A DNA stretch of 64,000 nt from Pseudomonas nitroreducens. GTDB lineage: Bacteria > Pseudomonadota > Gammaproteobacteria > Pseudomonadales > Pseudomonadaceae. The notes beneath the pieces were generated by a model. That model ran no database searches, was not told where the DNA came from, and worked only from the letters and a program-made list of their open reading frames with translations. Of the stretch, positions 41,670-50,968 are shown in pieces (position 1 is the first letter of the stretch; every line of letters begins with the position of its first letter). Position numbers and translations under genes: made by a program. Where the stretch lies: contig NZ_JALJXP010000002.1 in the NCBI RefSeq assembly GCF_024170165.1, forward strand, positions 62,001 through 126,000, given 5' to 3'.

Positions 41670-43982
41670 TTAGAGCAGCGTGAAGCTCTGCTCCTTCACG
41701 TTGTCCGAATCCAGGCCGACGTAGACCTTGAACTCGCCCGGCTCCGAGGCGTAGCGCAGCTGGCTGTCGTAGAAGCGCAGGTCTTCTTCGCGGATCGGGA
41801 ACTGCACCACCTTCGACTCGCCCGGCTGCAGCAGGATCTTGCTGAAGCCCTTGAGCTCCTTGACCGGGCGGCTGATGGACGCGGCGACGTCGCGCAGGTA
41901 GAGCTGCACGGTGGTCTCGCCGGCGACCTTGCCGGTGTTCTTCACGGTCACGCTGGCGGTCAGCTGGTCACCCTTCTTCAGTTTGCTGCCGGACATCTTC
42001 ACGTCCGAGACGCTGAAGTCGGTGTAGCTCAGGCCGTAGCCGAACGGGTACAGCGGGCCGTTCTGCGAGTCGAAGTAGCGCGAGGTGTACTTGTTCGGGT
42101 GCTCGTGGTCGAACGGGCGGCCGGTGTTCAGGTGGTTGTAGTAGATCGGCACCTGGCCCACCGAGCGCGGGAAGGTCATGGTCAGCTTGCCCGAGGGGTT
42201 GTAGTCGCCGAACAGTACGTCGGCGATGGCGTTGCCGCCCTCGGTGCCGCTGAACCAGGTTTCCAGCACGGCGTCGGCGTTGGCACTTTCCCAGCGCAGG
42301 TCCATCGGCCGGCCGTTCATCAGCACCAGCACCAGCGGCTTGCCGGTGGCCTTGAGGGCCTTGAGCAGCTCGATCTGGCTCTGCGCGATGTGCAGGTTGG
42401 TCTTGCTCGACGCCTCGTGGGCCATGCCCTGGGATTCGCCGACCACGGCCACCACCACGTCGGCCTGTTTCGCCTTCTCGACGGCTTCGTCGATCATGGC
42501 TTTCGGGCTGCGCGGGTCGACCTTGACGTCTTCGCTGTACTCGTTGAGGTATTTGACGATCTCCGGATCGTCGGTGACGTTGGCGCCCTTGGCGTAGAGC
42601 AGCGCGGCATGGCCACGGGTGGCGGCGCCCATACCCTCGAGCACGGTCACGGCCTGGAAGGCCTTGCCAGCGGCGGACCAACTGCCCATCACGTCGCGCT
42701 TGCTGTCGGCCAGCGGGCCGATCAGGGCGATCACGCCGTCGCGCTTGAGCGGCAGCACGCCGCCTTCGTTCTTCAGCAGGACCATGCCCTTGCGCGCGAT
42801 CTCGCGGGCGTCGGCGCGGTGCAGGCGATCCTCGGCATCGGTATCGACCGGGTCCTTGCCCTGCAGGTAGCGGTACGGGTCCTGGAACAGGCCCATGTCC
42901 CACTTGGCGGCGAGCACGTCGCGGCAGGCACGGTCGATCTCGTCCTGGCTGATCAGCCCGGCCTTGAGCAGCTCGGGCATGTGCTTGCCGTAGAGGTCAT
43001 CGTTCATGTTCATTTCGACGCCGGCGTTGATCGCCGCCTGGGTGGCGTCGCGCTCGGTAGCGGCCACGCCGTGCTTGATCAGCTCCAGCACCGCGCCGTG
43101 GTCGCTCAGGGTCAGGCCCTTGTAGCCCCACTGGCCGCGCAGCAGGTCCTGCAGCAGCCACTTGTTGGCGGTGGCCGGCACGCCGTTGATGCTGTTCAGC
43201 GAGACCATCACTGCCCCGGCGCCGGCATCAATGGCCGCGCGGTACGGTGGCAGGTAGTCCTGGAACATGCGCTGCGGGCTCATGTCCACGGTGTTGTAGT
43301 CGCGGCCGCCTTCGCCGGCGCCGTACAGGGCGAAGTGCTTGACCCCGGCCATGATGGTTTCCGGCTGGTTCAGGCCCTTGCCCTGGTAGCCCTTGACCAC
43401 CGCGGCAGCAACCTTGCTGGTCAGCCAGGCGTCTTCGCCGAAGCCTTCGGAGACGCGGCCCCAGCGCGGATCGCGGGCGATGTCGACGGTGGGCGAATAG
43501 GTCAGGTTGAGACCGTCGGCGCTGGCTTCGATGGCCGAGACCCGCGCGCTGCGCTCGATGGCCGCCAGGTCCCAGCTCGCCGCCAGGCCCAGGCCGATGG
43601 GGAATACGGTGCGGTGGCCGTGGACCACGTCATAGGCGAAGAACAGCGGGATCTTCAGCCGGCTCTGCATGGCCGCGTCCTGCAGGTCGCGGATGCCCGG
43701 ACGGACCACGGTGTTGAACACCGCGCCGGTGGTGCCCTCGGCGATTTCCTTCAGCAGTACCGGCTTGGGATGATCCGGCCCGACGCTGACCAGACGCAGC
43801 TGGCCGATCTTCTCTTCCAGCGTCATGCGCTGCATCAGGCTGTCGAGGAAGGCTTCCTTGGACTGGCCGGCCAACGGCACGGCAGGTGCGTCAGCAGGCG
43901 CCTGGGCGGCGGAAAGCGAAGCGCTGCTCAGGCCCAGCAGAAGGCCGAGCCAGCAGATACGGCTGATTGGAGTTCTTTTCAT
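41670..43982 (-). CDS. bglX: Periplasmic beta-glucosidase, GH3
   Basis: 770 aa from the ATG at 43982, with signal peptide ISRICWLGLLLGLSSASLSA. The N-terminal TIM barrel of family GH3 contains the nucleophile Asp at about residue 294 (GLTLSDHGAVLEL). It is followed by an alpha/beta sandwich with GGVLPLKRDGVIALIGPLAD, VVVAVVGESQGMAHEASSKT and EGGNAIADVLFGDYNPSGKL, and a C-terminal fibronectin III-like domain (about 670-770). It releases glucose from beta-glucosides in the periplasm, feeding the glucose importer coded nearby. The size is that of E. coli BglX. Confidence 0.95.
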   Translation of the reverse strand: MKRTPISRICWLGLLLGLSSASLSAAQAPADAPAVPLAGQSKEAFLDSLMQRMTLEEKIGQLRLVSVGPDHPKPVLLKEIAEGTTGAVFNTVVRPGIRDLQDAAMQSRLKIPLFFAYDVVHGHRTVFPIGLGLAASWDLAAIERSARVSAIEASADGLNLTYSPTVDIARDPRWGRVSEGFGEDAWLTSKVAAAVVKGYQGKGLNQPETIMAGVKHFALYGAGEGGRDYNTVDMSPQRMFQDYLPPYRAAIDAGAGAVMVSLNSINGVPATANKWLLQDLLRGQWGYKGLTLSDHGAVLELIKHGVAATERDATQAAINAGVEMNMNDDLYGKHMPELLKAGLISQDEIDRACRDVLAAKWDMGLFQDPYRYLQGKDPVDTDAEDRLHRADAREIARKGMVLLKNEGGVLPLKRDGVIALIGPLADSKRDVMGSWSAAGKAFQAVTVLEGMGAATRGHAALLYAKGANVTDDPEIVKYLNEYSEDVKVDPRSPKAMIDEAVEKAKQADVVVAVVGESQGMAHEASSKTNLHIAQSQIELLKALKATGKPLVLVLMNGRPMDLRWESANADAVLETWFSGTEGGNAIADVLFGDYNPSGKLTMTFPRSVGQVPIYYNHLNTGRPFDHEHPNKYTSRYFDSQNGPLYPFGYGLSYTDFSVSDVKMSGSKLKKGDQLTASVTVKNTGKVAGETTVQLYLRDVAASISRPVKELKGFSKILLQPGESKVVQFPIREEDLRFYDSQLRYASEPGEFKVYVGLDSDNVKEQSFTLL

Positions 43983-44184
43983 ATGGGTACTCAGCCGCCT
44001 GCGCGAGGCGCCAGGCCACTGTGGATTGTTGTCGAGGATCGTCGAAGGGACGGGGATTCCGGCTGCTCCCCCGGGTGTAGCGGCCGGCGCCTTTCGAACG
44101 CGGCACATAAGGTCGTCGCGCGGGGCGCGGAAGTCAATCACCGAACGGCTGGAAAGCCTGGGTCAGATGCGCCAGAGGCCGGAC

Positions 44185-45225
44185 TCAATGGTCGCGGTTG
44201 CGCGCATTGAACTCCATTTCCTCGAGCATGGCTTCGCGCAGGGCACGCTCTTCATCCCATTCGTCTTCCGCCGGCGCGGACGGCGCGGGGGCCAGCGCTG
44301 GCGCGGCCACCTCGGGCTCGGCTTGCGCTTCGGGCTGGGCAGCCACCTGGGCTGCGCCCTGCGGCTCGACCTCCGGCAGCGCATGCACGCCACTGAAGTC
44401 GGCATCCACCCCGGTGTCCTCGTCGTCGCTCGGCGGGCGGTCGATCAGGTCGTCGAAGTCGGTCTTCAAGCCCTGTTCCATCTCGTCCAGCTCGGCGAGC
44501 AGACTGCGGAAGCTGGTCTCCTCCTTCGGCTCCTCCGGCGGTGCGGGCTCCGGCTCCTCGCCGGCATCGCGCACGGCCTGGTCGGCCAGGGCCTGCAGCG
44601 ACGGCGGCACATAGTCCTCGTCGTATTCCTCGGGGCTCGGCAGGCTGGCCACCGGCGCCATGTCCTCGAGGATCGGCTGCGGCTCGGGCTCCATCAGTTT
44701 CAGCTCGGCCAGCGGCGGCAGGTCTTCCAGGCTCTTGAGGTTGAAGTAGTCGAGGAAGGTGCGGGTGGTGGCGAGCATCGCCGGGCGGCCGGGGACTTCG
44801 CGGTAGCCGACGATGCGGATCCACTCGCGCTCCATCAGCGTCTTGACGATCTGGGTGTTCACCGCGACGCCACGGATTTCCTCGATCTCGCCCCGGGTGA
44901 TGGGCTGGCGGTAGGCGATCAGCGCCAGGGTCTCCAGCAGCGCACGGGAATAGCGCTGCGGGCGCTCCTCCCAGAGCCGGCCGACCCAGGAGGCGAACTT
45001 CTCGCGCACCTGCAGGCGGTAGCCGGTGGCGACTTCCTTCAGCTCGAAGGCCCGCCCGGAACAGGACAGACTCAGCACCGCCAGCGCATCGCGGAACTGC
45101 TGCGGCTCGGGGCGCTCGGCCTCCTCGAACAGCTCGCCGAGGCGCTCCAGCGACATGGGCTTGCCGGCAGCCAGGAGGATGCCTTCGAGCAGGGTCGCCA
45201 GTTCTTGCGGGTCGGAGAGATTCAT
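44185..45225 (-). CDS. scpB: Segregation and condensation protein B
   Basis: 346 aa. The first about 175 residues form the two winged helices of ScpB: DPQELATLLEGILLAAGKPM, SRALLETLALIAYRQPITRG and GRPAMLATTRTFLDYFNLKS. The rest is a 170-residue acidic, Pro/Ala-rich tail (EEPEPAPPEEPKEETSF, then FDDLIDRPPSDDEDTGVDAD), absent from the roughly 200-aa proteins of Bacillus. With ScpA and Smc it compacts and segregates chromosomes. It is 83 bp downstream of scpA on the minus strand. The last 20 residues are charged and helical (EERALREAMLEEMEFNARNR). Confidence 0.93.
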   Translation of the reverse strand: MNLSDPQELATLLEGILLAAGKPMSLERLGELFEEAERPEPQQFRDALAVLSLSCSGRAFELKEVATGYRLQVREKFASWVGRLWEERPQRYSRALLETLALIAYRQPITRGEIEEIRGVAVNTQIVKTLMEREWIRIVGYREVPGRPAMLATTRTFLDYFNLKSLEDLPPLAELKLMEPEPQPILEDMAPVASLPSPEEYDEDYVPPSLQALADQAVRDAGEEPEPAPPEEPKEETSFRSLLAELDEMEQGLKTDFDDLIDRPPSDDEDTGVDADFSGVHALPEVEPQGAAQVAAQPEAQAEPEVAAPALAPAPSAPAEDEWDEERALREAMLEEMEFNARNRDH

Positions 45226-45308
45226 CGGGAACTCGGGTCGGGGTTGAAGGTTTCGCCGTTCAGGCGGGAAAGCTACTCAAAGCGCGGCGCCAGGGCAACG
45301 CTGGCGGC

Positions 45309-46301
45309 TCAGAGCGGCTCTTCGTCCGGCTCCGCGTCACCTTCCGGGCCGTCGAAGTGGCCATCCTCGAAGGTCAGCTCGGCAGGCGGCTCGTCGCGGG
45401 GCTCGAAGACGTCTTCGTCACCCTCCTCCAGCAGCTCTTCCGCTACCTCGCCGAAGCGCGCGGGGCCCTCCTGCACTTCGCTGCGGGCGCGGACGTGGAT
45501 CGGTGCGAAGGCTTCGTTCTGCACCAGCTCCACCAGCTGTTCCTTGACCAGCTCCAACACCGCCATGAAGGTCACCACCACGCCAAGCTTTCCTTCGTCG
45601 ACGCGGAACAGGCTGATGAAGGGCACGAAGCCCTCACCCTTCAGGCGTTCGAGGATCTCGGTCATGCGTTCGCGGGTGGAGAGCATCTCGCGGGTGACCT
45701 GGTGGCTCTCGAACAGGTCGGCGCGGCGCAGCACCTCGGCCATGCACAGCATCAGCTCCTGCATGTCCACTTCCGGCAGCAGCCGGCGCGCCCGCGCATC
45801 CGGCGCGGCGACGGTGGGCACCACGTAGTCGCGGCCAAGGCGTGGCAGGTCGTCGAGGTCCTCGGCGGCCTTCTTGAAGCGTTCGTACTCCTGCAGGCGG
45901 CGGATCAGCTCGGCGCGCGGGTCTTCCTCTTCTTCCTCGGCCTCGGCCGAGCGCGGCAGCAGCATGCGCGACTTGATCTCGGCGAGCATGGCGGCCATCA
46001 CCAGGTACTCGGCGGCCAGCTCCAGGCGCACCGACTTCATCAGCTCGACATAGCCCATGTACTGGCGGGTGATCTCCGCCACGGGGATGTCGAGGATGTT
46101 GATGTTCTGCTTGCGGATCAGGTAGAGCAGCAGGTCGAGCGGGCCTTCGAAGGCTTCGAGGAAGACCTCCAGGGCGTCCGGCGGGATGTACAGGTCCTGC
46201 GGCATCTCCGTCAGGGCCTCGCCATAGACGAGCGCCAGCTGCACCGGCACCTGGTATTCAGGGGCGGCGGCGGGGGCTTCCGGCTCGGTCAGGTCACTCA
46301 T
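45309..46301 (-). CDS. scpA: Segregation and condensation protein A (kleisin)
   Basis: 330 aa. It is the kleisin that bridges Smc heads. The N-terminal helical domain begins near residue 45 with LEVFLEAFEGPLDLLLYLIR and KQNINILDIPVAEITRQYMG, the ScpA signature, and the C-terminal winged helix includes LVVTFMAVLELVKEQLV-like sequence (VVVTFMAVLELVKEQLVEL). An extra N-terminal about 40 residues and an acidic C-terminal tail are typical of pseudomonads. It lies between trpS and scpB. The start at 46301 is preceded on the minus strand by GACGAGTGGCCG. Confidence 0.93.
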   Translation of the reverse strand: MSDLTEPEAPAAAPEYQVPVQLALVYGEALTEMPQDLYIPPDALEVFLEAFEGPLDLLLYLIRKQNINILDIPVAEITRQYMGYVELMKSVRLELAAEYLVMAAMLAEIKSRMLLPRSAEAEEEEEDPRAELIRRLQEYERFKKAAEDLDDLPRLGRDYVVPTVAAPDARARRLLPEVDMQELMLCMAEVLRRADLFESHQVTREMLSTRERMTEILERLKGEGFVPFISLFRVDEGKLGVVVTFMAVLELVKEQLVELVQNEAFAPIHVRARSEVQEGPARFGEVAEELLEEGDEDVFEPRDEPPAELTFEDGHFDGPEGDAEPDEEPL

Positions 46302-46477
46302 CGGCCACTCGTCAGGCGCTGGGGTTCGAAGGCGGCATTATCCCTGCTTTTGCCGGCGGCGCGAGGGGCTTTTGGCTCAAGGGATGGGCGGTGTCACATC
46401 ATTGGCAGGCCGTGCTCTAACAGAAAGCATCGCGGCGGAATCGGTTCTGTTCGGCAGAATCCCCATGTGCGGCGCTC

Positions 46478-46528
46478 CTTGTAGGAGCGCGCCATGCGCG
46501 CGATCGCGGGCATGGCCCGCTCCTACAC
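46478..46528. repeat. REP pair between trpS and scpA
   Basis: TTGTAGGAGCGCGCCATGCG and ATCGCGGGCATGGCCCGCTC then CTACA form two inverted REP units in the 249-bp gap between the trpS stop and the scpA start. This suggests the two genes are transcribed separately. Confidence 0.8.
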
Positions 46529-46550
46529 CGTCAGTTGATCCGCGCGCCCG

Positions 46551-47765
46551 TCAGCGGTAGGACAACCCCATCGCATGGCGCACTTCCACCAGCGTCTCTC
46601 GTGCGGCCTCGCGGGCGCGCTCGGCGCCTTCGGCGAGGATGCTGCGCACCAGTTCGGGATTGTCCTCGTAGTCCAGCGCGCGCTCCTGGATCGGCGCCAG
46701 TTCGTGGAGGATCGACTCGATCACCGGCCGCTTGCAGTCCAGGCAGCCGATCCCGGCGCTGCGGCAACCTTCCTGCACCCACTGGCGGCAACCGTCGTCG
46801 GAGTAGATCAGGTGCCACTGCCATACCGGGCAGCGCTCCGGGTCGCCCGGATCGCGGCGGTGCACCCGCGCGGGGTCGGTGGGCATGCGCGCGATCTTTT
46901 CCTCGATCACCGCCGGGCTGTCGCGCAGGGCAATAGTGTTGTGGTGCGACTTGGACATCTTCTGCCCGTCCAGCCCCGGCATCTTCGGTGCGTGGCTGGT
47001 GAGGGTCTGCGGCTCGGGCAGCAGCACGCGGCTGCTGCCTTCGAGGTAGCCGAACAGCCGGTCGCGGTCGCCCAGGGTCAGGCTCTGCTGCTCCATGAGC
47101 AGCGCGCGGGCGGTCTCCAGCGCCTCGGCGTCGCCCTGTTCCTGCCAGGCGCGGCGCAGGCTGCTGTAGAGCTTGCCGGTCTTCTTGCCCAGGCGCGCGA
47201 TGGCGGTCTGGGCGCGGTCTTCGAAGTCCACCTCGCCACCGTACAGGTGGTTGAAGCGGCGGGCGATCTCGCGGGTGAATTCGACGTGGGCGAACTGGTC
47301 CGAGCCCACCGGCACCAGGCCTGCGCGGTAGATCAGGATGTCCGCGGCCTGCAACAGCGGATAGCCGAGGAAGCCGAAGGTGGAGAGGTCCTTGTGCACC
47401 AGCTTTTCCTGCAGCTCCTTGTACGTCGGCACGCGCTCCAGCCAGGACAGCGGGCAGAGCATCGACAGCAGCAGGTTCAGCTCGGCGTGCTCGGGCACCT
47501 GGGACTGGATGAACAGCGTCGCGGCGCTGGGGCTTACGCCCACCGCCAGCCAGTCGATGGCCATGTCGCGCACGTGCTGGCGGATGCTGGCGGTCTCGTC
47601 GTACTCGGTGGTCAGGGCATGCCAGTCGACGATGGAGAAGTAGCATTCGTACTCGTGCTGCAGCTTCACCCAGCTCTGCAGCACACCGTGGTAATGCCCC
47701 AGGTGCAGGCGCCCGGTGGGGCGCATGCCGGACAGCACACGGCGCAGGGATTCGACGCTGGTCAA
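46551..47765 (-). CDS. trpS: Tryptophanyl-tRNA synthetase with a four-cysteine cluster motif
   Basis: 404 aa from the TTG at 47765, chosen because GCGAGGT stands 8 nt upstream and the family start TSVESLRRVLSGMRPTG follows it. Class I signature motifs are GRLHLGHYHG (HIGH-like, residues 18-27) and KMSKS. It charges tRNA-Trp. Near the C-terminus cysteines C312, C334, C341 and C344 have spacing Cys-x21-Cys-x6-Cys-x2-Cys, close to the [4Fe-4S]-binding pattern Cys-x22-Cys-x6-Cys-x2-Cys of Thermotoga maritima TrpRS. It belongs to the subgroup with this insert and not to the E. coli type. Confidence 0.94.
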   Translation of the reverse strand: MTSVESLRRVLSGMRPTGRLHLGHYHGVLQSWVKLQHEYECYFSIVDWHALTTEYDETASIRQHVRDMAIDWLAVGVSPSAATLFIQSQVPEHAELNLLLSMLCPLSWLERVPTYKELQEKLVHKDLSTFGFLGYPLLQAADILIYRAGLVPVGSDQFAHVEFTREIARRFNHLYGGEVDFEDRAQTAIARLGKKTGKLYSSLRRAWQEQGDAEALETARALLMEQQSLTLGDRDRLFGYLEGSSRVLLPEPQTLTSHAPKMPGLDGQKMSKSHHNTIALRDSPAVIEEKIARMPTDPARVHRRDPGDPERCPVWQWHLIYSDDGCRQWVQEGCRSAGIGCLDCKRPVIESILHELAPIQERALDYEDNPELVRSILAEGAERAREAARETLVEVRHAMGLSYR

Positions 47766-47826
47766 GCGGTCAACCTCGCGGGTTCGGCGATGGGACGAGG
47801 GAGTATAGCCAGCACGCCGGGCGTGT

Positions 47827-48456
47827 TCAGGCGTTGACCATGAAGGGTTCCGGGTCGCCGCAACCGACACGCACGACCACCGGGTCTTCGTCGGTCAGGG
47901 CGATCACGGTGGAAGCCTCACCGCCGCCGAAGCCGCCGTCGATGATCAGGTCGACCAGGTGCTCCAGCGAATCGCGCATCTCGTACGGATCGTTCAGCGG
48001 CTCGCTCTGGCCCGGCAGGATCAGGCTGACGCTCATCAGCGGCTCGCCCAGTTCCTCCAGCAGCGCCAGGGCGATCGGGCAGGCCGGCACACGCAGGCCG
48101 ATGGTGCGGCGCTTGGGATGCAGCAGCATGCGCGGCACTTCGCGGGTAGCGTTGAGGATGAAGGTGTAGGGGCCGGGCGTGTGCGCCTTGAGCAGGCGGA
48201 ACAGGCCGGTGTCGACCTTGGCGTAGAGGCCCAGCTCTGACAGGTCGCGGCAGACCAGGGTGAAGTTGTGCTTGTCGTCGAGCCGGCGGATGTGGCGGAT
48301 GCGCTCCACCGCGGACTTCTCGCCGATGCGGCAGCCCAGCGCGTAGGAGGAGTCGGTGGGATAGGCGATCACCCCGCCCTGCCGGACGATCTCCACTGCC
48401 TGCTTGATCAGGCGCGCCTGGGGATTTTCCGGGTGGATCTGAAAGAACTGGCTCAT
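47827..48456 (-). CDS. yciO: YciO/Sua5-family putative threonylcarbamoyl-AMP synthase-like protein
   Basis: 209 aa. YrdC-like fold: AVEIVRQGGVIAYPTDSSYA near residue 20 and GEKSAVERIRHIRRL, FTLVCRDLSELG, ATREVPRMLLHPKRRTIGLR. The K-R-x-T-x-G-x-R block and the early P-T-D-S/T-Y signature are those of YciO, a Sua5/TsaC relative with weak or unsettled threonylcarbamoyl-AMP activity. The true TsaC/Sua5 is usually encoded elsewhere. It overlaps the upstream PHP gene by 4 bp (ATGA), so translation is coupled; E. coli has the same yciV-yciO order. Confidence 0.9.
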   Translation of the reverse strand: MSQFFQIHPENPQARLIKQAVEIVRQGGVIAYPTDSSYALGCRIGEKSAVERIRHIRRLDDKHNFTLVCRDLSELGLYAKVDTGLFRLLKAHTPGPYTFILNATREVPRMLLHPKRRTIGLRVPACPIALALLEELGEPLMSVSLILPGQSEPLNDPYEMRDSLEHLVDLIIDGGFGGGEASTVIALTDEDPVVVRVGCGDPEPFMVNA

Positions 48457-49328
48457 GGAGTCTCCTTGATCCCGATGGCGTTCTCGGCGCTGGCGAAGCG
48501 CGGCCAGAGCGGCGGCAGGTCGTCCGGTACGCTCCGGTAAAGGCCCAGCTCCGACCAGTCGCTGGGGCCATGGAAGTCACTGCCGGCGGTGACCATCAGG
48601 CCGAATTCGCGGGCGAGGATGCTCAGCACGCCGACCTGCTCGGCCGGCTGCGGGCCGTTGCAGACTTCCAGTGCATGGCCGCCGGCGGCGATGAAGTCGG
48701 CCAGCAGCTTGCGCCGCTTGGTACGGGTGAAGTCGTACTGGTAGGGGTGCGCCAGGCTGATCCAGGCGCCCGCCGCACGCAGCGTGCCGACCGCGTCGGC
48801 GAGACTCGGCCAGTGCTGCTTGACGTCGCCCAGCTTGCCGGCGCCCAGCCACTTGCGGAAGGCTTCGGCGCGGTCCTTGACATGGCCCTGGCGCAGCAGG
48901 AATTCGGCGAAATGCGGGCGCGCCGGGGCATTCTCGCTGTCGCCCAGTTCAGCCTGAATCGCCCGCGCCCCTTCGAAGGCGCCGGGCATGCCCTTGGCTT
49001 CCAGGCGCCGGCCGATTTCCTCGGCGCGGGTCCAGCGGGCGCGGTGCAGGTCGTCCAGCGCCTGCACCAGCGGGTCGGCCGTCGCATCGAAGCCGTAGCC
49101 CAGCACATGAATGGTCGCCCCGCCCCAGGTGCAGGACACCTCGACGCCGTCCACCAGCTCCATGCCCAGCGCCTGCGCAGCGCGGCGCGCCTCGGGCAGG
49201 CCGTCGAGGGTGTCGTGGTCGGTCAGGGCCAGCACGCGCACGCCGCGCCCATGGGCACGCTCGACCAGGGCCGTCGGGCTGAGCTGTCCGTCGGACGCGG
49301 TGCTGTGGCAGTGCAGATCGACTCGCAT
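48453..49328 (-). CDS. yciV: PHP-domain phosphoesterase / 5'-3' exoribonuclease AM homologue
   Basis: 291 aa from the ATG at 49328. PHP domain metal-binding motifs: VDLHCHSTASDGQLSP (residues 3-18, H6 and H8), LALTDHDTLDGLPEA near residue 34, GVEVSCTW, AWISLAHPYQYDFTRTKRRK and TAGSDFHGP. The E. coli homologue YciV (RNase AM / TrpH) degrades short 5'-phosphorylated RNAs and 3',5'-bisphosphate nucleotides. It heads a leftward block yciV-yciO followed by trpS. Its start is 214 bp from the divergent yciB gene. Confidence 0.92.
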   Translation of the reverse strand: MRVDLHCHSTASDGQLSPTALVERAHGRGVRVLALTDHDTLDGLPEARRAAQALGMELVDGVEVSCTWGGATIHVLGYGFDATADPLVQALDDLHRARWTRAEEIGRRLEAKGMPGAFEGARAIQAELGDSENAPARPHFAEFLLRQGHVKDRAEAFRKWLGAGKLGDVKQHWPSLADAVGTLRAAGAWISLAHPYQYDFTRTKRRKLLADFIAAGGHALEVCNGPQPAEQVGVLSILAREFGLMVTAGSDFHGPSDWSELGLYRSVPDDLPPLWPRFASAENAIGIKETP

Positions 49329-49542
49329 GGGGCTTCCAGGGAATGCAGGGTGGCTGTGTGTCAGGATAGCTATGTGTCGGAGCAGAGTGGTGTTGGGATA
49401 GCTTTCTGTATAGACGCTTCTGTGCCAACGCTCCCGCGGCAACGCATTGAAACCATGATCTGACGCAGCGTTGGGCGGATGGCTCTTTCAGTTCATCCGC
49501 AGGTTGGTATTATGCCGGCTCTACTGGGCTCTGGCTGCCGTA

Positions 49543-50136
49543 ATGAAGCAATTCATCGATTTCATTCCCCTCATCCTCTTTTTCATCGTCTACAAGCTCG
49601 ACCCGCGCAACGTCGAACTCGCCGGCCAGAGCTTCTCGGTCGGCGGGATCTACAGCGCCACGGCCGTCCTGATTGCCGCTTCCGTTCTGGTCTACGGCAC
49701 GCTGCTGATCAAGCAGCGCAAGCTGGACAAGGGCCAGTGGGTGACGCTCGCCGCCTGTCTGGTGTTCGGCGGCATGACCCTGGCCTTCCACAGCGAGACC
49801 TTCCTCAAGTGGAAGGCGCCGGTGGTGAACTGGCTGTTCGCCCTGGCCTTCGCCGGCAGTCACTTCATTGGCGGGCAACCGCTGATCCAGCGCATCATGG
49901 GCCACGCGGTGCACCTGACCGATTCCCTCTGGGCGAAGCTGAACGTCGCCTGGGTGCTGTTCTTCCTGATCTGCGGCTGTGTCCAGCTGTTCGTCGCCTT
50001 CACCTTCCAGGACTACTGGGTGGACTTCAAGGTGTTCGGCAGCCTGGGCATGACCCTGCTGTTCCTGATCGGCCAGGGCGTGTTCCTGGCCCGCCACATG
50101 CACGATGAGCCTACCGGCGAGAAACCCAAGGACTGA
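49543..50136 (+). CDS. yciB: Inner-membrane septation protein YciB/IspZ
   Basis: 197 aa from the ATG at 49543, after CTGCCGTA; upstream codons in frame belong to the leader. Five transmembrane helices: [72 protein letters not shown] and [20 protein letters not shown]. The motif [10 protein letters not shown] and the [15 protein letters not shown] block are standard. It takes part in cell-envelope integrity and division. It is followed 1 bp later by the yciI-like gene, giving an operon. Confidence 0.95.
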   Translation: MKQFIDFIPLILFFIVYKLDPRNVELAGQSFSVGGIYSATAVLIAASVLVYGTLLIKQRKLDKGQWVTLAACLVFGGMTLAFHSETFLKWKAPVVNWLFALAFAGSHFIGGQPLIQRIMGHAVHLTDSLWAKLNVAWVLFFLICGCVQLFVAFTFQDYWVDFKVFGSLGMTLLFLIGQGVFLARHMHDEPTGEKPKD

Positions 50137-50137
50137 C

Positions 50138-50437
50138 ATGCTCTACGCGATCATTGCCCGTGATATCACCGCTTCCCAAGAACGCCGTCTGGCCGCCCGT
50201 CCCGCGCACATCGCACGCCTGGAGCAGCTGAAGGAAGAAGGCCGCCTGGTCCTGGCCGGCCCGCACCCGGCCATCGACAGCAACGACCCGGGCGCCGCTG
50301 GCTTCACCGGCAGCCTGATCGTCGCCGAGTTCGATTCCCTGGCTGCCGCCCAGACCTGGGCCGACGCCGACCCGTACCGCGCCGCCGGAGTCTACGCCGA
50401 AGTCGTGGTAAAGCCGTTCAAGAAAGTCCTGCCCTAA
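50138..50437 (+). CDS. yciI: YciI family protein
   Basis: 99 aa from the ATG at 50138. The dimeric alpha/beta ferredoxin-like YciI fold is recognised by [30 protein letters not shown] then AGPHPAID with the invariant His-Asp-type residues, and [20 protein letters not shown] followed by DADPY. E. coli YciI also sits near yciB. Catalytic function is not established. It starts 1 bp after the yciB stop, so it is translated from the same message. Confidence 0.93.
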   Translation: MLYAIIARDITASQERRLAARPAHIARLEQLKEEGRLVLAGPHPAIDSNDPGAAGFTGSLIVAEFDSLAAAQTWADADPYRAAGVYAEVVVKPFKKVLP

Positions 50438-50544
50438 CAGCGCGCGAGCGTTGCACCCCGCGGCACGGAGCGCCACGGGGCATCGCAGCCGGACAGCGCC
50501 GGGATGGCCATGGACGGCGGCACATCATCGAACAAGGAGTCCCG

Positions 50545-50955
50545 ATGCGCCGTTTGCCCCTGCTCGCCTGCCTCGCCCTGCCGCTGCCCGCCCTCGCCGA
50601 AGAGCCCGTCACGGAGCAACCGGCGCAAAGCGCTGTCCAAGCACCAACTCAACCGCCGGCTGCGCAGCCTGAACTGGAGCAGCGCCTGGCCGACAGCGAG
50701 CGGCAGCGTGCCGAACTGGCCGCGCAGCTGGCCAACCCTGACAACAGCCAGGACGAAGCCCGCATCGCCCGCCTGACCCAGGAGAACCAGCGCCTGAAGC
50801 TGCAGCTGCGCGAGGCCCAGGCCAACCAGCCACCGCGCCTGCTCAGCGAGCAGCAGACCTGGTACGTAACCGGCGCCGGCACCGCCCTGCTGGCGTTCAT
50901 CCTCGGCATGCTCAGCCGTGGCCGCCGCCGCTCGCGCCGCGAATGGATCAACTGA
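50545..50955 (+). CDS. Signal peptide-coiled coil-TM protein related to YgiM C-terminus
   Basis: 136 aa. An N-terminal signal (LPLLACLALPLPALA) is followed by Gln/Pro-rich linker, a coiled coil (about residues 48-92, LEQRLADSERQRAELAAQLA) and one C-terminal transmembrane helix WYVTGAGTALLAFILGMLS with basic tail GRRRSRREWIN. This is the arrangement of the C-terminal half of YgiM-type (TIGR04211) SH3 proteins, but the SH3b domain is missing. It starts 107 bp after yciI and ends 13 bp before the CpxR-like gene, so it may be cotranscribed with the envelope stress system. Confidence 0.75.
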   Translation: MRRLPLLACLALPLPALAEEPVTEQPAQSAVQAPTQPPAAQPELEQRLADSERQRAELAAQLANPDNSQDEARIARLTQENQRLKLQLREAQANQPPRLLSEQQTWYVTGAGTALLAFILGMLSRGRRRSRREWIN

Positions 50956-50968
50956 AAGAAGCCTCTTC

